Below are positions 18,055 to 26,173 of a stretch of DNA of 64,000 nucleotides, piece by piece. The position numbers and the translations under genes were made by a program. Origin of the DNA: Pseudomonas sp. FP2196. GTDB taxonomy: Bacteria; Pseudomonadota; Gammaproteobacteria; Pseudomonadales; Pseudomonadaceae. A model generated the notes under the pieces. The model was not told the origin of the DNA. It saw only the letters and a program-made list of their open reading frames with translations, and did no database searches. Positions within the stretch are counted from its first letter, which is position 1; each line of letters opens with the position of its first letter. The DNA lies in NCBI RefSeq assembly GCF_030687715.1, contig NZ_CP117445.1, positions 4,577,501 to 4,641,500 on the forward strand. The letters run 5' to 3'.

Positions 18055-18383
18055 TCCCAACATGTGCGTGTTCAGCCGCATATCGATCCTAAAGGGTCTC
18101 TCGAAGCCCCCCTGCGGCCATGATGTTTTTCACACACGGGCGAAGCCTTGCTAGGCTACCCGTGATTCATTCATCGGTGTTAAAGGGAGTGCGCGAAGGC
18201 GCCTAAATATTATTCATCCTGTGTTTAAGAGGCCTCAGCCTCAATCAGGCGTAAACGTATTTTCTTTTGAGTTTTCGCTGGTCGGGGCGTTAGCCTGGCT
18301 GGCATTAGCTATGCGTTTTTTTAAAACAATATCCCTAGCTTTGATCTGCCGACTACACTCAAGAAAAACTCAGAGGGCATGCG
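18055..18383. other. Intergenic region with a strong hairpin
   Basis: Between two rightward genes. It holds an interrupted inverted repeat at 18,135-18,164 (CACGGG ... CCCGTG outside, AGCCT-tgct-AGGCT inside) without a following T run. The rest is AT-richer and probably contains the promoter of the lipoprotein gene. Confidence 0.5.
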
Positions 18384-19469
18384 ATGAATCTCAAACAAAA
18401 AATCACTTGTACATGCATTTCTTTTACGCTGATTGCCATCAGCGGGTGTAGTGGGTTTAAATATTCACCCTTCCCTAAATTCGGCGGTAAGATCGAAGGA
18501 TATGCATGGTGTAGCTCTCGCTACTTGGATATGGTAGATGCATACCAGACGCCGCCACGCAACCCTAGCGGAGAAACCGCACGAAAACTGAGGCTTGCGA
18601 AAGACGGTTATGTTTACGCGTTGGCAGCCACCCTGACACTGCAGCACGATGATGCTAAAAACCCTTACAACTTTGGTACACCAGCTTATTTGAAATCCAT
18701 ACCAGAGTTAACCGAACATCAGTGGAATGGTTTTCAAGCCGAAACGTTTAGCTATCGAAATCAAACGACCGGCCAAAACGAGTTGATTATTGCGTTTCGG
18801 GGTTCAGATCAATTATTTATAGACTACTTTTTTCAAAACTTTGCAGTTTGGCAATTGCAGAACAAGCCAGCGCGAGAGTATGTTAAAAAAGCTGTTGAAT
18901 ATAGAAACTCCCACCGGGAACTATTCGGAGACAAGGTTGTTGTAACAGGTAACTCGCTCGGTGGAGGGTTGGCTGCGCACGTGACCAACCATCAAGAGAC
19001 GGGCGGGATGATCACTGAAGCGTGGGCTTTCAATCCTAGCCCAAGGCCTGGTGTGTCGGCCCCAGATGGTGGAAATCCCAAGATAAGACTGCTATCGACT
19101 AGCTCAGAAGTTTTAAATATATCTAACCGCCGGCAAATAGGTGCGCAGCCGCAAAATCGCTACACCGGCTTTAATCTCATTGAAAGCAGCTCCATTTACA
19201 ATCACTACCGATGGGTTTTAGCAAGGGAGATATTGTGGTATGCCGACTTGGCACTATACTTTGAAAAAAATACCAACGAAGACGATAGTGAACCACTAAA
19301 AATTATCAGATCTCAAAGTATTTCAGATGCTAACTGTGCGATTACAGAGAAGAGAATAGCTTCTGACCGAGCTGAATATAATCATCGATTGCCGACAGCC
19401 AGTGGAGCATCTAGAGGTGTTATTCCTGTTGATGAAACCACTGCTGTTGACAAGATTTTAAATGAATAA
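18384..19469 (+). CDS. Lipase-like lipoprotein (alpha/beta hydrolase)
   Basis: 361 residues from ATG 18384 (GAGG seven bases upstream). Signal sequence with lipobox AISGC (Cys22), so it is exported and lipidated. LIIAFRGSDQ near residue 139 is the oxyanion-strand motif of class 3 lipases, and VVVTGNSLGGGLAAH near residue 195 contains the nucleophile elbow G-N-S-L-G. Asp and His of the triad are not assigned, though NHYRWV near residue 275 may hold the His. Similar proteins include Mbeg1-type hydrolases and type VI lipases; the lipid anchor argues for an envelope role. Substrate unknown. Confidence 0.75.
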   Translation: MNLKQKITCTCISFTLIAISGCSGFKYSPFPKFGGKIEGYAWCSSRYLDMVDAYQTPPRNPSGETARKLRLAKDGYVYALAATLTLQHDDAKNPYNFGTPAYLKSIPELTEHQWNGFQAETFSYRNQTTGQNELIIAFRGSDQLFIDYFFQNFAVWQLQNKPAREYVKKAVEYRNSHRELFGDKVVVTGNSLGGGLAAHVTNHQETGGMITEAWAFNPSPRPGVSAPDGGNPKIRLLSTSSEVLNISNRRQIGAQPQNRYTGFNLIESSSIYNHYRWVLAREILWYADLALYFEKNTNEDDSEPLKIIRSQSISDANCAITEKRIASDRAEYNHRLPTASGASRGVIPVDETTAVDKILNE

Positions 19470-19763
19470 GATGTGAAGTTGGCAGGTGCATCTGGGATTG
19501 CAGGCAAACCGCTCCAGATACTGTGTAAGGTAAATGAGGCGTTCTTCACAAGGCTGTTCAACGAACAGCCTCCATTCATTAAAGCGCTTGCGTCAAACGA
19601 GTTGCTCGTGGTGACTATACCAGTAAAACTTGGATCTTTAAGAAAATCGAAATGCACATTGACCAAGCGGATCATTTCACCGAATGTTGATTCGAGAATT
19701 TAACTTTAGAGGGCTATTACAAGGTCGGATAAGGAAACGTTTTTGCAGATAGCCCCCGCCTAA

Positions 19764-20144
19764 TCACTGTAGAAACCTGGGTGTTGGATAGAATGTTCGT
19801 GAGAGGCGCAGAAACTCACGCAAACTCGAACGCCCATTCCCCCGCTGAAATGTAGCGAGCACGTACCTAGAATTCTCGGTCGTCATTACCCAGAATCGTC
19901 CCTCACGTTCGACTTTCAAAACATCAGAAGTCCTGATCAGGTGGCCATCGCCAAACCGCCCGTACTGGTCTTTGCGCTTGTGGCCAAAAACCACACCGAT
20001 GCCAGCGCGAGCCTTGATGGAAACTCCGCAAAGGTAAGCGGTCACCGGTTCATAGAAGCCCTGGGCCTGAGCTTTTATAATTCGCTTGAGATCAAAATCT
20101 GTATGGCGTTTTCCGTGGAAATTTACATCTATGGTGTCCAGCAT
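19764..20144 (-). CDS. Hypothetical protein, DUF6957-like C-terminus
   Basis: 126 residues from ATG 20144 (GGAG seven bases upstream). The segment GDGHLIRTSDVLKVEREGRF followed by TTENSRYVLATF parallels PGHWVRSS ... FETRNSVYVLLG in the protein at 20737-21132: same spacing of G-H, R-[TS]-S and E-[NT]-[SR]-N/Y-V-L. The two therefore share a domain, which I believe is DUF6957, a Pseudomonas-rich family of unknown function. Probably the last gene of a three-gene unit. Confidence 0.55.
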   Translation of the reverse strand: MLDTIDVNFHGKRHTDFDLKRIIKAQAQGFYEPVTAYLCGVSIKARAGIGVVFGHKRKDQYGRFGDGHLIRTSDVLKVEREGRFWVMTTENSRYVLATFQRGNGRSSLREFLRLSRTFYPTPRFLQ

Positions 20145-20235
20145 CTTTGCGCTCCAATGGGCAGTCCATATGGCGTTATCAGGAATTTCCCACGCAACCA
20201 GAGGTGCTGGTATCGTGCGGAATTCTTGGTAAATT

Positions 20236-20682
20236 TCAGGCAGATCGAATCATGCTTGAGAGAAAGACGGGCCTCAGGTTGGCCAGCGCTTCAATCTGGA
20301 AGTCTCGCTGGTGTGAGGTGTGATACACCGCCCCCTTAGCCACTTCCAGCAAGCAAACCTCAGAACCAGACCTGTCCTCACCTACGGTTACTTTGGTTAA
20401 CCGCTCCATCTGCCAGCCTCCGGACTTATTCATCCAAGATGGCGTCACAGCCATAATCTCGGTGATACCTAAATCCGCACCTTGGCTTACCAACATTTTT
20501 TGAAGCTGGTGGGTGTCGTCAATCATCAAAGCGCATTCGCTGAGCCGCCCCTCATTTTCGACGCTAAGGGTTAAGTGATACCAAGGCGTTCGGAGCAGCC
20601 TTGATACACCACGCCAATGGGACACGCCCTCACCGAACATCCCCGGGACACCTATCAGGTCGTTGTCTATGGTTCTGAACAT
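20236..20682 (-). CDS. Hypothetical protein, middle of a three-gene cluster
   Basis: 148 residues from ATG 20682, where GAGG six bases upstream decides against the ATG at 20694. Soluble alpha/beta composition; no motif recognised. It sits 54 bp after the upstream gene and 91 bp before the next, all on the minus strand, suggesting one transcript with the two DUF6957-like genes. Confidence 0.55.
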   Translation of the reverse strand: MFRTIDNDLIGVPGMFGEGVSHWRGVSRLLRTPWYHLTLSVENEGRLSECALMIDDTHQLQKMLVSQGADLGITEIMAVTPSWMNKSGGWQMERLTKVTVGEDRSGSEVCLLEVAKGAVYHTSHQRDFQIEALANLRPVFLSSMIRSA

Positions 20683-20736
20683 TTGTCGCCTCAAACTGCT
20701 GGAGCACGTCAGTTGCCCAGCAGAACCGGTGGGTAA

Positions 20737-21132
20737 TCAGAAAAGGGAAAATATCGCTTCGATAGAAGCAGACTTACGATGGCCTGGCCCGAGCAAGACG
20801 TAGACGGAATTCCGAGTTTCGAACAGAAAACCTTCGTTGAATGCAGTACCCATACTCGACCTCACCCAATGGCCTGGCTCGAAACGCCTCTGCTCATCGT
20901 CGACAACTTTGTGGGCAAACATAAATATTGGCTGGCAACCGGCAGCGATTACCTTGGCTCGCTCGTCGTCGGTGACGATGGCGTCTAGTATTGTCCATTC
21001 TTCTACGGCGCAGAGGGGCATCCACTTGTAGCGCTTTCTGGCTGCATACATCGCTGCCTCGAGACCGTGCTCAGAACCCATCAGGCTGACTCCGGGATCG
21101 CCCAACAGACCGTCTTCGATGATCCCATCCAC
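20737..21132 (-). CDS. DUF6957 family protein
   Basis: 131 residues from a GTG at 21132, with GAGGGG seven bases upstream; a TTG at 21153 is an alternative. Family marks as I remember them: VEEWTILDAIVTDDERAKV, PIFMFAHKVV and GHWVRSSMG ... FETRNSVYVLLGPGHRK. Function unknown. First gene of the leftward cluster, with the shared C-terminal motif repeated in the third gene. Confidence 0.6.
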   Translation of the reverse strand: MDGIIEDGLLGDPGVSLMGSEHGLEAAMYAARKRYKWMPLCAVEEWTILDAIVTDDERAKVIAAGCQPIFMFAHKVVDDEQRRFEPGHWVRSSMGTAFNEGFLFETRNSVYVLLGPGHRKSASIEAIFSLF

Positions 21133-21262
21133 GGCCCAACCCCTCTCTGTCAATATTCAATAATTAGCGGCTGAGGCGCTGCACCGCCACACCGACAAAT
21201 ATATCTGTTTGTGCGGCGGCAGGCAAATGCGACATACCGTCTCTTTTTATCGGGATAGTGAA

Positions 21263-21724
21263 ATGTCGCTGCGGAAATCTTATGCAGCAGTAGTTCAACT
21301 GCTTCGCACTCGGAAAGGCTTGTCTCAAGCAAAACTCGCGGGCTCGTTCACACAGGCCCACGTGAGCGAGCTAGAGCTCGGTAGAAGCTCAGCGACCATC
21401 GAAATGAGTGCCCGACTTGCCTCAGCGCTGAAAGTAGAGCCAATAACTTTGCTGGCACTAGCTGCTGCCTCCCATGAGAAGTGCACAGTGCGGGAAGCTC
21501 TCCTGGCTGCGCTGGCCGAAGCAGAAGGCTTAGGGCTAGCGGATGCCCTACTCCCATCAGAGCCACAAGCCTTGGCCGCCCCTAACGTCGTGGAAGCCAG
21601 GAAGAAATGGTTGGCAGTGCAGGAGCTGAAAGAGCGCGGGTTTAGTCAGTCTCAGGCTGCGAAGGAGCTCGGACTGCCAGAGAGCACCTTAAGACGGTTG
21701 TGGCATCAAACCATTACCAACTGA
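21263..21724 (+). CDS. XRE-like regulator with second C-terminal HTH
   Basis: 153 residues from ATG 21263 (an ATG at 21227 is also in frame). Residues 8-65 form a Cro/C1-type HTH (LLRTRKGLSQAKLAGSFTQA-HVSELELGRS). The C-terminus has a second helix-turn-helix of the Fis/homeodomain-like type (ERGFSQSQAAKELGLPESTL-RRLW). Two DNA-binding units in one short protein suggest it bridges or reads a composite site. Divergent from the DUF6957 cluster, which it may control. Confidence 0.75.
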   Translation: MSLRKSYAAVVQLLRTRKGLSQAKLAGSFTQAHVSELELGRSSATIEMSARLASALKVEPITLLALAAASHEKCTVREALLAALAEAEGLGLADALLPSEPQALAAPNVVEARKKWLAVQELKERGFSQSQAAKELGLPESTLRRLWHQTITN

Positions 21725-22020
21725 CGGAAGAAGACTGCGTTCTATCAACCGCCACCATCATCGAAGCTACAGCCCCATCTTTAAATAAAAGATGATCGCT
21801 CAGCAGCCGATTCCTGAACGGCGGATGGGAAACTCCGTCCGACAGCGACCTTGTGGCGCTTCGGCTCAAACACTCTCAAAACCGTCTTCTAGTCGAGGGA
21901 GCATTCTGGCGGGGACGATAGCGACTGAAGAAGGACGAAGGGTGTGCGCAGTGCGCGTAGCTTGTTGCCAGATGAGTAGCAAAAGACTTGGGACGGGAAG
22001 GAAAGCAACTGCGGATGATG

Positions 22021-22092
22021 TGTCCCCTGCTGGAATCGAACCAGCATCTAGCCCTTAGGAGGGGCTCGTTCTATCCGTTGAACTAAGAGGAC
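22021..22092 (-). tRNA. tRNA-Arg (anticodon CCT)
   Basis: 72 nt without encoded CCA. Acceptor GTCCTCT/AGGGGAC, D-arm with GTTCAACGGATAGAAC, anticodon loop CTCCTAA (CCT, reading AGG) on stem GAGCC/GGGCT (one wobble), and T-arm GCTGG-TTCGATT-CCAGC. All stems pair. It resembles E. coli argW. It lies just inside the island edge. Confidence 0.9.
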
Positions 22093-22239
22093 ATCGTAGA
22101 AGGAAATGCATACTAATGAAGCGCTTAGGATCGAGCAAGTGCAGATGTCGAGCTGACAGCCCTGTAGCTGCATTGGTGACCAGCCCACCCAAAGAAAGGT
22201 GTCCGCAATCATTAAGCCAGTTCAACCACCATGCACCCA

Positions 22240-22313
22240 GACGCAGTGCCAGATAAGAACTGCCAACCTTCCCCTTAGGAGGGGGATGCTCTATCCAATT
22301 GAGCTACTGAGAC
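22240..22313 (-). pseudogene. Degenerate tRNA-Arg(CCT): island boundary
   Basis: The minus strand from 22313 has acceptor GTCTCAG, D-arm GCTC/GAGC and anticodon arm TCCCC-CTCCTAA-GGGGA intact. From the T loop on it degenerates: TTCTTAT replaces TTCGAAT, the 3' T-stem strand is mismatched, and no 3' acceptor strand pairs with GTCTCAG. The 3' third is thus replaced or decayed, as expected when an element inserts into a tRNA 3' end and then erodes. Confidence 0.75.
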
Positions 22314-22555
22314 ACTGAGTTGTCACGGGCAGAACGCTGCGCGACGGACGGCGTGCATGTTAACGGCCGAACCCTGATTTGTCATGTCGTCCGTGGGGCT
22401 TTTTAAGTGTAGGCAGGCGCCCTGCAATGCTGCGAGAAGATTTACCGTGCATTTTGCACTCCTGCAAAACGCCATCATTGCAGATTGCAACCCAGACCTT
22501 CCAAAAAACCCTTCCAAATGCTTGTTTTTAAAGGACTTAACAGCGGTTAGACTGT

Positions 22556-22572
22556 TGGCACGACGGCTGCTT
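22556..22572 (+). promoter_or_regulatory. Sigma-54 promoter
   Basis: TTGGCACGACGGCTGCTTT has GG at -24 (22557-22558) and GC at -12 (22569-22570), ten bases apart, with the consensus TGGCAC. It is about 40 bp before the ATG at 22610 and should give a leader of some 28 nt. An enhancer-binding protein is needed; which one is unknown. Confidence 0.75.
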
Positions 22573-22609
22573 TGTCTGTTCCATAGAAGCACAACCGGAG
22601 CACCGTCCC

Positions 22610-22837
22610 ATGAACAGCACTCTCTTGCTTGCAAACGCAATCGCATTAGCCGTTTTGGTGGGCTTCCACTTCATCCCCGAGGGTGCCGAGCCGGTGGCCC
22701 AGCGCATGCCGCACTACCTGCAGGTGCAGAGGGCGCCGCAGTTGGCGGTGTTGAGCGATCAGAGCTTCGCGCCGCAAGCGGTGAGCGAGCCTCAGCAGGC
22801 TTTGCCAGCACTCGCTACCGAACGTCTGGTTTTTTGA
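22610..22837 (+). CDS. Small hypothetical exported or membrane protein
   Basis: 75 residues from ATG 22610 (GGAG ten bases upstream). The N-terminus TLLLANAIALAVLVGFHFI is a signal anchor or uncleaved signal; the rest is Pro/Ala/Gln-rich and probably periplasmic. Preceded by a sigma-54 promoter and followed 20 bp on by another small membrane protein gene, so a two-gene unit is likely. Family not recognised. Confidence 0.65.
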   Translation: MNSTLLLANAIALAVLVGFHFIPEGAEPVAQRMPHYLQVQRAPQLAVLSDQSFAPQAVSEPQQALPALATERLVF

Positions 22838-22857
22838 AATATCTTCAGGAGTACAGC

Positions 22858-23037
22858 ATGTCCAAATCAGCAGCAGGATTTCTGATCCTCGCCTTATTGA
22901 GTGGCGTCGTGCATTTTTCGCTGTTCGAGGAAACCGAAATCACCCTGCCCTTGGTTGGCTGCGGCGTATTCGCGGTGTTGTTTGTACTGGCGCTAGTTGC
23001 CGGGCGCAAGATCAAGTTTGATCCGGTATTGCGTTGA
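22858..23037 (+). CDS. Small two-span membrane protein
   Basis: 59 residues from ATG 22858, with AGGAG at 22847-22851. Two hydrophobic segments (AAGFLILALLSGVVHFSLF and LPLVGCGVFAVLFVLALVAG) joined by a short acidic loop, ending in a basic tail. No family recognised. Its 3' end overlaps the converging phnN gene by 26 bp. Confidence 0.65.
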   Translation: MSKSAAGFLILALLSGVVHFSLFEETEITLPLVGCGVFAVLFVLALVAGRKIKFDPVLR

Positions 23038-23581
23038 TCCTTACCCAATCCAGCAATTGTTTGACGGCGTCAGTCAACGCGCCCGAGTTGTCGATCAGGT
23101 GAACAGGTGCATCACTTGATCTCCTGTCCTTGAACAACCCGTTGCGGGCAAGCCTTGCGTCGATCTGGTCAAGCGGTTCTCGGCCGCGTCTGAGTAGGCG
23201 CTCACGCAATACATCGTCCTTCACCGTCAACAAAACCGGCAGCAGTGTCGGGTACCGCTCAAGCGCTTGGCGCAGGTTGGCGCGAGAGCCGTTAACCAAT
23301 ACATGCTTTCCGGTTTTCAACCATTCGTCCATTTCCACCGGGATGCCATAGGCCAGTCCATTAGCCTGCCATGCCAGGGAAAAATCACCGCTGCGTTGAC
23401 GCTTTTCGAATGCTTCTGGCGTGACGCCGATTGCGTCCTCGCCTACTGATTCGGCCGAACGCGTGATCACCCGGCGCATTACCTCGCAATTCAGCGCGCG
23501 CAAGGGTTCGCGTGCAGCGTCGATCAGGCTGTCCTTGCCTGAACCGGACGGTCCCATCAGATAAATAAGCCTGCCATCCAT
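23012..23581 (-). CDS. phnN: Ribose 1,5-bisphosphate phosphokinase PhnN
   Basis: 189 residues. P-loop GPSGSGKDS at residues 10-18, a guanylate-kinase-like core (VITRSAESVGEDAIGVTPEAF, NGLAYGIP) and the lid RLLRRGREPLDQIDARLAR. PhnN phosphorylates ribose 1,5-bisphosphate to PRPP in the carbon-phosphorus lyase pathway. Here it stands without other phn genes, so it may serve PRPP supply or have moved away from the operon. It overlaps the small membrane gene convergently. Confidence 0.85.
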   Translation of the reverse strand: MDGRLIYLMGPSGSGKDSLIDAAREPLRALNCEVMRRVITRSAESVGEDAIGVTPEAFEKRQRSGDFSLAWQANGLAYGIPVEMDEWLKTGKHVLVNGSRANLRQALERYPTLLPVLLTVKDDVLRERLLRRGREPLDQIDARLARNGLFKDRRSSDAPVHLIDNSGALTDAVKQLLDWVRINAIPDQT

Positions 23582-23969
23582 CTTGAAAACGCCCCCCGGC
23601 CTGCTTCAACGCTAGTAAATCGGCAAATTGCCACTATCCTGTACAGAACAGGATCACGGATCGAACGCCGCATAGGATGCACGTTCTGACGTCTTCGGAC
23701 ATCAATTGATGTGTACCAGGAAGCGAACAATGATGCGGGCGAAGGCAAAGTTTTCAAACCAGTCCGCATTTCTGATAATTGGTGCTGGCATTACGCCTTT
23801 ACCCGGCTCAATATTTGTCACAGAATTGACGCCAATGATCTGGCAATTTTGAGGCATGATGCGGGCCTCTTAACAATTCAGGTTGAACCATTTGGCGCGG
23901 ATGCTTGTCCTACCACACATCCTGCGGCCAATCCCGAGAACCGCTCCCCTGAACTAACCGGTTAAATAT
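23582..23969. other. Upstream region of amrZ
   Basis: About 390 bp between phnN and amrZ. An 84-codon frame at 23711-23965 is open, but its composition (Cys/His/Pro-rich, no domain) and position in a leader suggest it is fortuitous. amrZ has no strong SD. The region should carry amrZ promoter and self-binding sites, which I cannot place with confidence. Confidence 0.45.
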
Positions 23970-24296
23970 ATGCGCCCATTGAAACAGGCAATTTATTCCA
24001 GCCGTACGGCTGACAAGTTCGTCGTACGTCTGCCAGACGGAATGCGTGAACGCATTGCCGAGGTGGCTCGCAATCATCATCGCAGCATGAACTCCGAGAT
24101 CATTGCGCGCCTTGAGCAGAGTCTTATTCAGGAAGGTGCATTGGGCGAAGAGCTGAGCATGCGCCTGGACAGCCCCGAGCTGTCGTTGCACGAACGCGAG
24201 CTGCTGCAACGCTTCCGTCAGCTGTCTCACCGTCAGCAGAACGCATTGGTGTCCTTGATCGCCCACGACGCCGAAATGGCCGCAGACGCATCCTGA
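23970..24296 (+). CDS. amrZ: AmrZ ribbon-helix-helix transcription factor
   Basis: 108 residues, nearly identical to AmrZ (AlgZ) as I remember it: [20 protein letters not shown] with the beta strand ADKFVVRLP that inserts in the DNA major groove, helices [13 protein letters not shown] and [13 protein letters not shown], and the C-terminal tetramerisation part [20 protein letters not shown]. AmrZ controls alginate, flagella, twitching and cyclic-di-GMP genes, activating some and repressing others. Followed by a strong terminator at 24315. Confidence 0.93.
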   Translation: MRPLKQAIYSSRTADKFVVRLPDGMRERIAEVARNHHRSMNSEIIARLEQSLIQEGALGEELSMRLDSPELSLHERELLQRFRQLSHRQQNALVSLIAHDAEMAADAS

Positions 24297-24314
24297 GTTA
24301 CACCGAGCATCTCA

Positions 24315-24342
24315 AGCCAGCATGATTGCTGGCTTTTTTTTG
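24315..24342 (+). terminator. Intrinsic terminator of amrZ
   Basis: AGCCAGCA-tgat-TGCTGGCT followed by a run of eight T, 18 bp after the amrZ stop. Confidence 0.9.
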
Positions 24343-24368
24343 CCTGGAGTTTGAGTTTTCGCGAACAC

Positions 24369-24398
24369 AAAAAAGCCCGCCGATTGGCGGGCTTTTTG
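24369..24398. terminator. Bidirectional terminator between amrZ and mgtE
   Basis: AAAAAGCCCGCC-gatt-GGCGGGCTTTTT: stem with A tract before and T tract after, so it works for both strands. It ends the leftward mgtE transcript and backs up the amrZ terminator. Confidence 0.9.
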
Positions 24399-24409
24399 TT
24401 TACAGCCGA

Positions 24410-25852
24410 TCAGAGCAGGAAGATGGTCGCCAAACCAAGGAAGATGAAGAAACCACCGCTGTCCGTCATCGCGGTGATCATCACGCTGGCACCCATTGCC
24501 GGGTCGCGGCCCATCTTCGCCAAGGTCATCGGGATCAACACCCCCATCAGCGCCGCCAGCAACAAGTTAAGCGTCATCGCCGCCGTCATCACTACGCCCA
24601 GTGACCAACTGCCGTAGAGCAGGTAAGCGACCACACCGATCACCCCACCCCAGACCAGACCGTTAATCAGCCCCACGGCCAACTCTTTGCGCATAAGGCG
24701 CGAAGTGTTGCCGGTGCTGACCTGATCGAGCGCCATGGCGCGCACAATCATGGTGATCGTCTGGTTACCGGAGTTGCCGCCAATACCCGCCACGATCGGC
24801 ATCAACGCCGCGAGCGCTACCAGCTTCTCGATCGAGCCCTCAAACAGGCCGATCACCCGGGAAGCGACGAACGCGGTGATCAAGTTGATCGCCAGCCACG
24901 CCCAACGGTTGCGAAGGGATTTCCACACGGAAGCGAAGATGTCTTCCTCTTCGCGCAGACCCGCCATGTTGAGGACTTCGCTTTCGCTCTCCTCACGGAT
25001 CAGGTCAACCATCTCATCGATGGTCAGACGGCCGATCAGCTTGCCGTTCTTGTCGACCACCGGGGCCGAGATCAAGTCGTAACGTTCGAACGCCTGAGCG
25101 GCGTCGTAGGCGTCCTCGTCGGGATGGAAGCTCACCGGATCACTGGCCATGACATCGGCCACCTGCTTATCCGGATCGTTGACCAGCAGACGCTTGATCG
25201 GCAGCACACCCTTGAGCACGCCGTCGTAATCGACCACGAAGAGTTTGTCGGTGTGACCAGGAAGCTCTTTGAGACGGCGCAGGTAACGCAGAACCACCTC
25301 GAGGCTGACATCCTCACGGATCGTCACCATCTCGAAGTCCATCAGCGCACCGACCTGCTCCTCGTCATAGGACAGGGCCGAACGCACGCGCTCGCGCTGC
25401 TGGTTATCCAGACTCTCCATCAACTCATGGACGACGTCTCGCGGCAGCTCGGAGGCCAGGTCAGCAAGTTCGTCGGCATCCATGTCCTTGGCGGCAGCCA
25501 GGAGCTCGTGATCGTCCATATCGGCGATCAGCGTTTCACGGACGGAGTCGGATACTTCGAGAAGAATGTCGCCGTCGCGATCGGCCTTGACCAGTTGCCA
25601 GAGCGTCAGACGGTCGTCCAGCGGCAAGGCTTCAAGAATGTAGGCGACGTCGGCGGAGTGCAGATCATCGAGCTTGCGTTGCAGCTCGACGAGATTTTGC
25701 CGGTGAACCAGGTTTTCCACCCGGTCGTGATGCGCGCCTTCCTGGCGATGAGTCAGGTCTTCGACGACCCGTTGACGCTGCAGCAGCTCAACGACTTGAG
25801 CCAGGCGATCCTGCAGGCTTTCCTGTGTTTTCTTTACTTCGATTTCAGACAT
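24410..25852 (-). CDS. mgtE: Magnesium transporter MgtE
   Basis: 480 residues from ATG 25852, with GGAG eight bases upstream; the frame opens at 25882. Order: N-terminal helical MgtE_N domain (residues about 35-140, LEALPLDDRLTLWQLVKADR), paired CBS domains (about 140-265, PGHTDKLFVVDYDGVLKGVL; RYDLISAPVVDKNGKLIGRL), connecting helix, and five membrane spans with PIVAGIGGNSGNQ, the pore-lining motif. The cytosolic domains sense Mg2+ and gate the channel. No known magnesium riboswitch is seen upstream. Confidence 0.93.
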   Translation of the reverse strand: MSEIEVKKTQESLQDRLAQVVELLQRQRVVEDLTHRQEGAHHDRVENLVHRQNLVELQRKLDDLHSADVAYILEALPLDDRLTLWQLVKADRDGDILLEVSDSVRETLIADMDDHELLAAAKDMDADELADLASELPRDVVHELMESLDNQQRERVRSALSYDEEQVGALMDFEMVTIREDVSLEVVLRYLRRLKELPGHTDKLFVVDYDGVLKGVLPIKRLLVNDPDKQVADVMASDPVSFHPDEDAYDAAQAFERYDLISAPVVDKNGKLIGRLTIDEMVDLIREESESEVLNMAGLREEEDIFASVWKSLRNRWAWLAINLITAFVASRVIGLFEGSIEKLVALAALMPIVAGIGGNSGNQTITMIVRAMALDQVSTGNTSRLMRKELAVGLINGLVWGGVIGVVAYLLYGSWSLGVVMTAAMTLNLLLAALMGVLIPMTLAKMGRDPAMGASVMITAMTDSGGFFIFLGLATIFLL

Positions 25853-26173
25853 AGGCGAACTCCACTCCCAGCAGCGGGGCACGCCGGAAGGATCAATCAG
25901 TCAATTCATGATTGGTAAAACGGGGTACTGAGTAACTACTGGGTAAGTCCATGGAGGTATTCCATAAGCCCCGGCGGGGCTGACGGGCGCAATGATACAC
26001 CGCCTGACGGTTTTAAACGTTAAAAAATCGTGGCCGAAACAAGCGCTTGCGAAACAAACCTGAGCGTTGTCCTGATCCATGCAGATGCGACGACTCATCC
26101 TGAAAAGAAAACACACCGGCAATGAAAAATGTAGCGACTACCCTTGAGCATAGATCGTCATGGAGGACGTCGA
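25853..26173. other. Divergent promoter region mgtE / periplasmic protein gene
   Basis: About 320 bp; no open frame with coding character. It should hold both promoters. I see no clear riboswitch fold or operator. Confidence 0.4.

Noticed and set aside
1..22320. Integrase or transposase for the island
   Set aside because: None of the reading frames shows tyrosine or serine recombinase motifs; the gene may lie left of the window or be lost.
22384..22857. Long upstream extension of the two-span membrane protein
   Set aside because: Runs through the sigma-54 promoter and the 75-residue gene in another frame; the SD at 22847-22851 marks the real start at 22858.
23711..23965. 84-codon frame upstream of amrZ
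   Set aside because: No convincing SD or conserved pattern; Cys/His/Pro-rich composition suggests chance.
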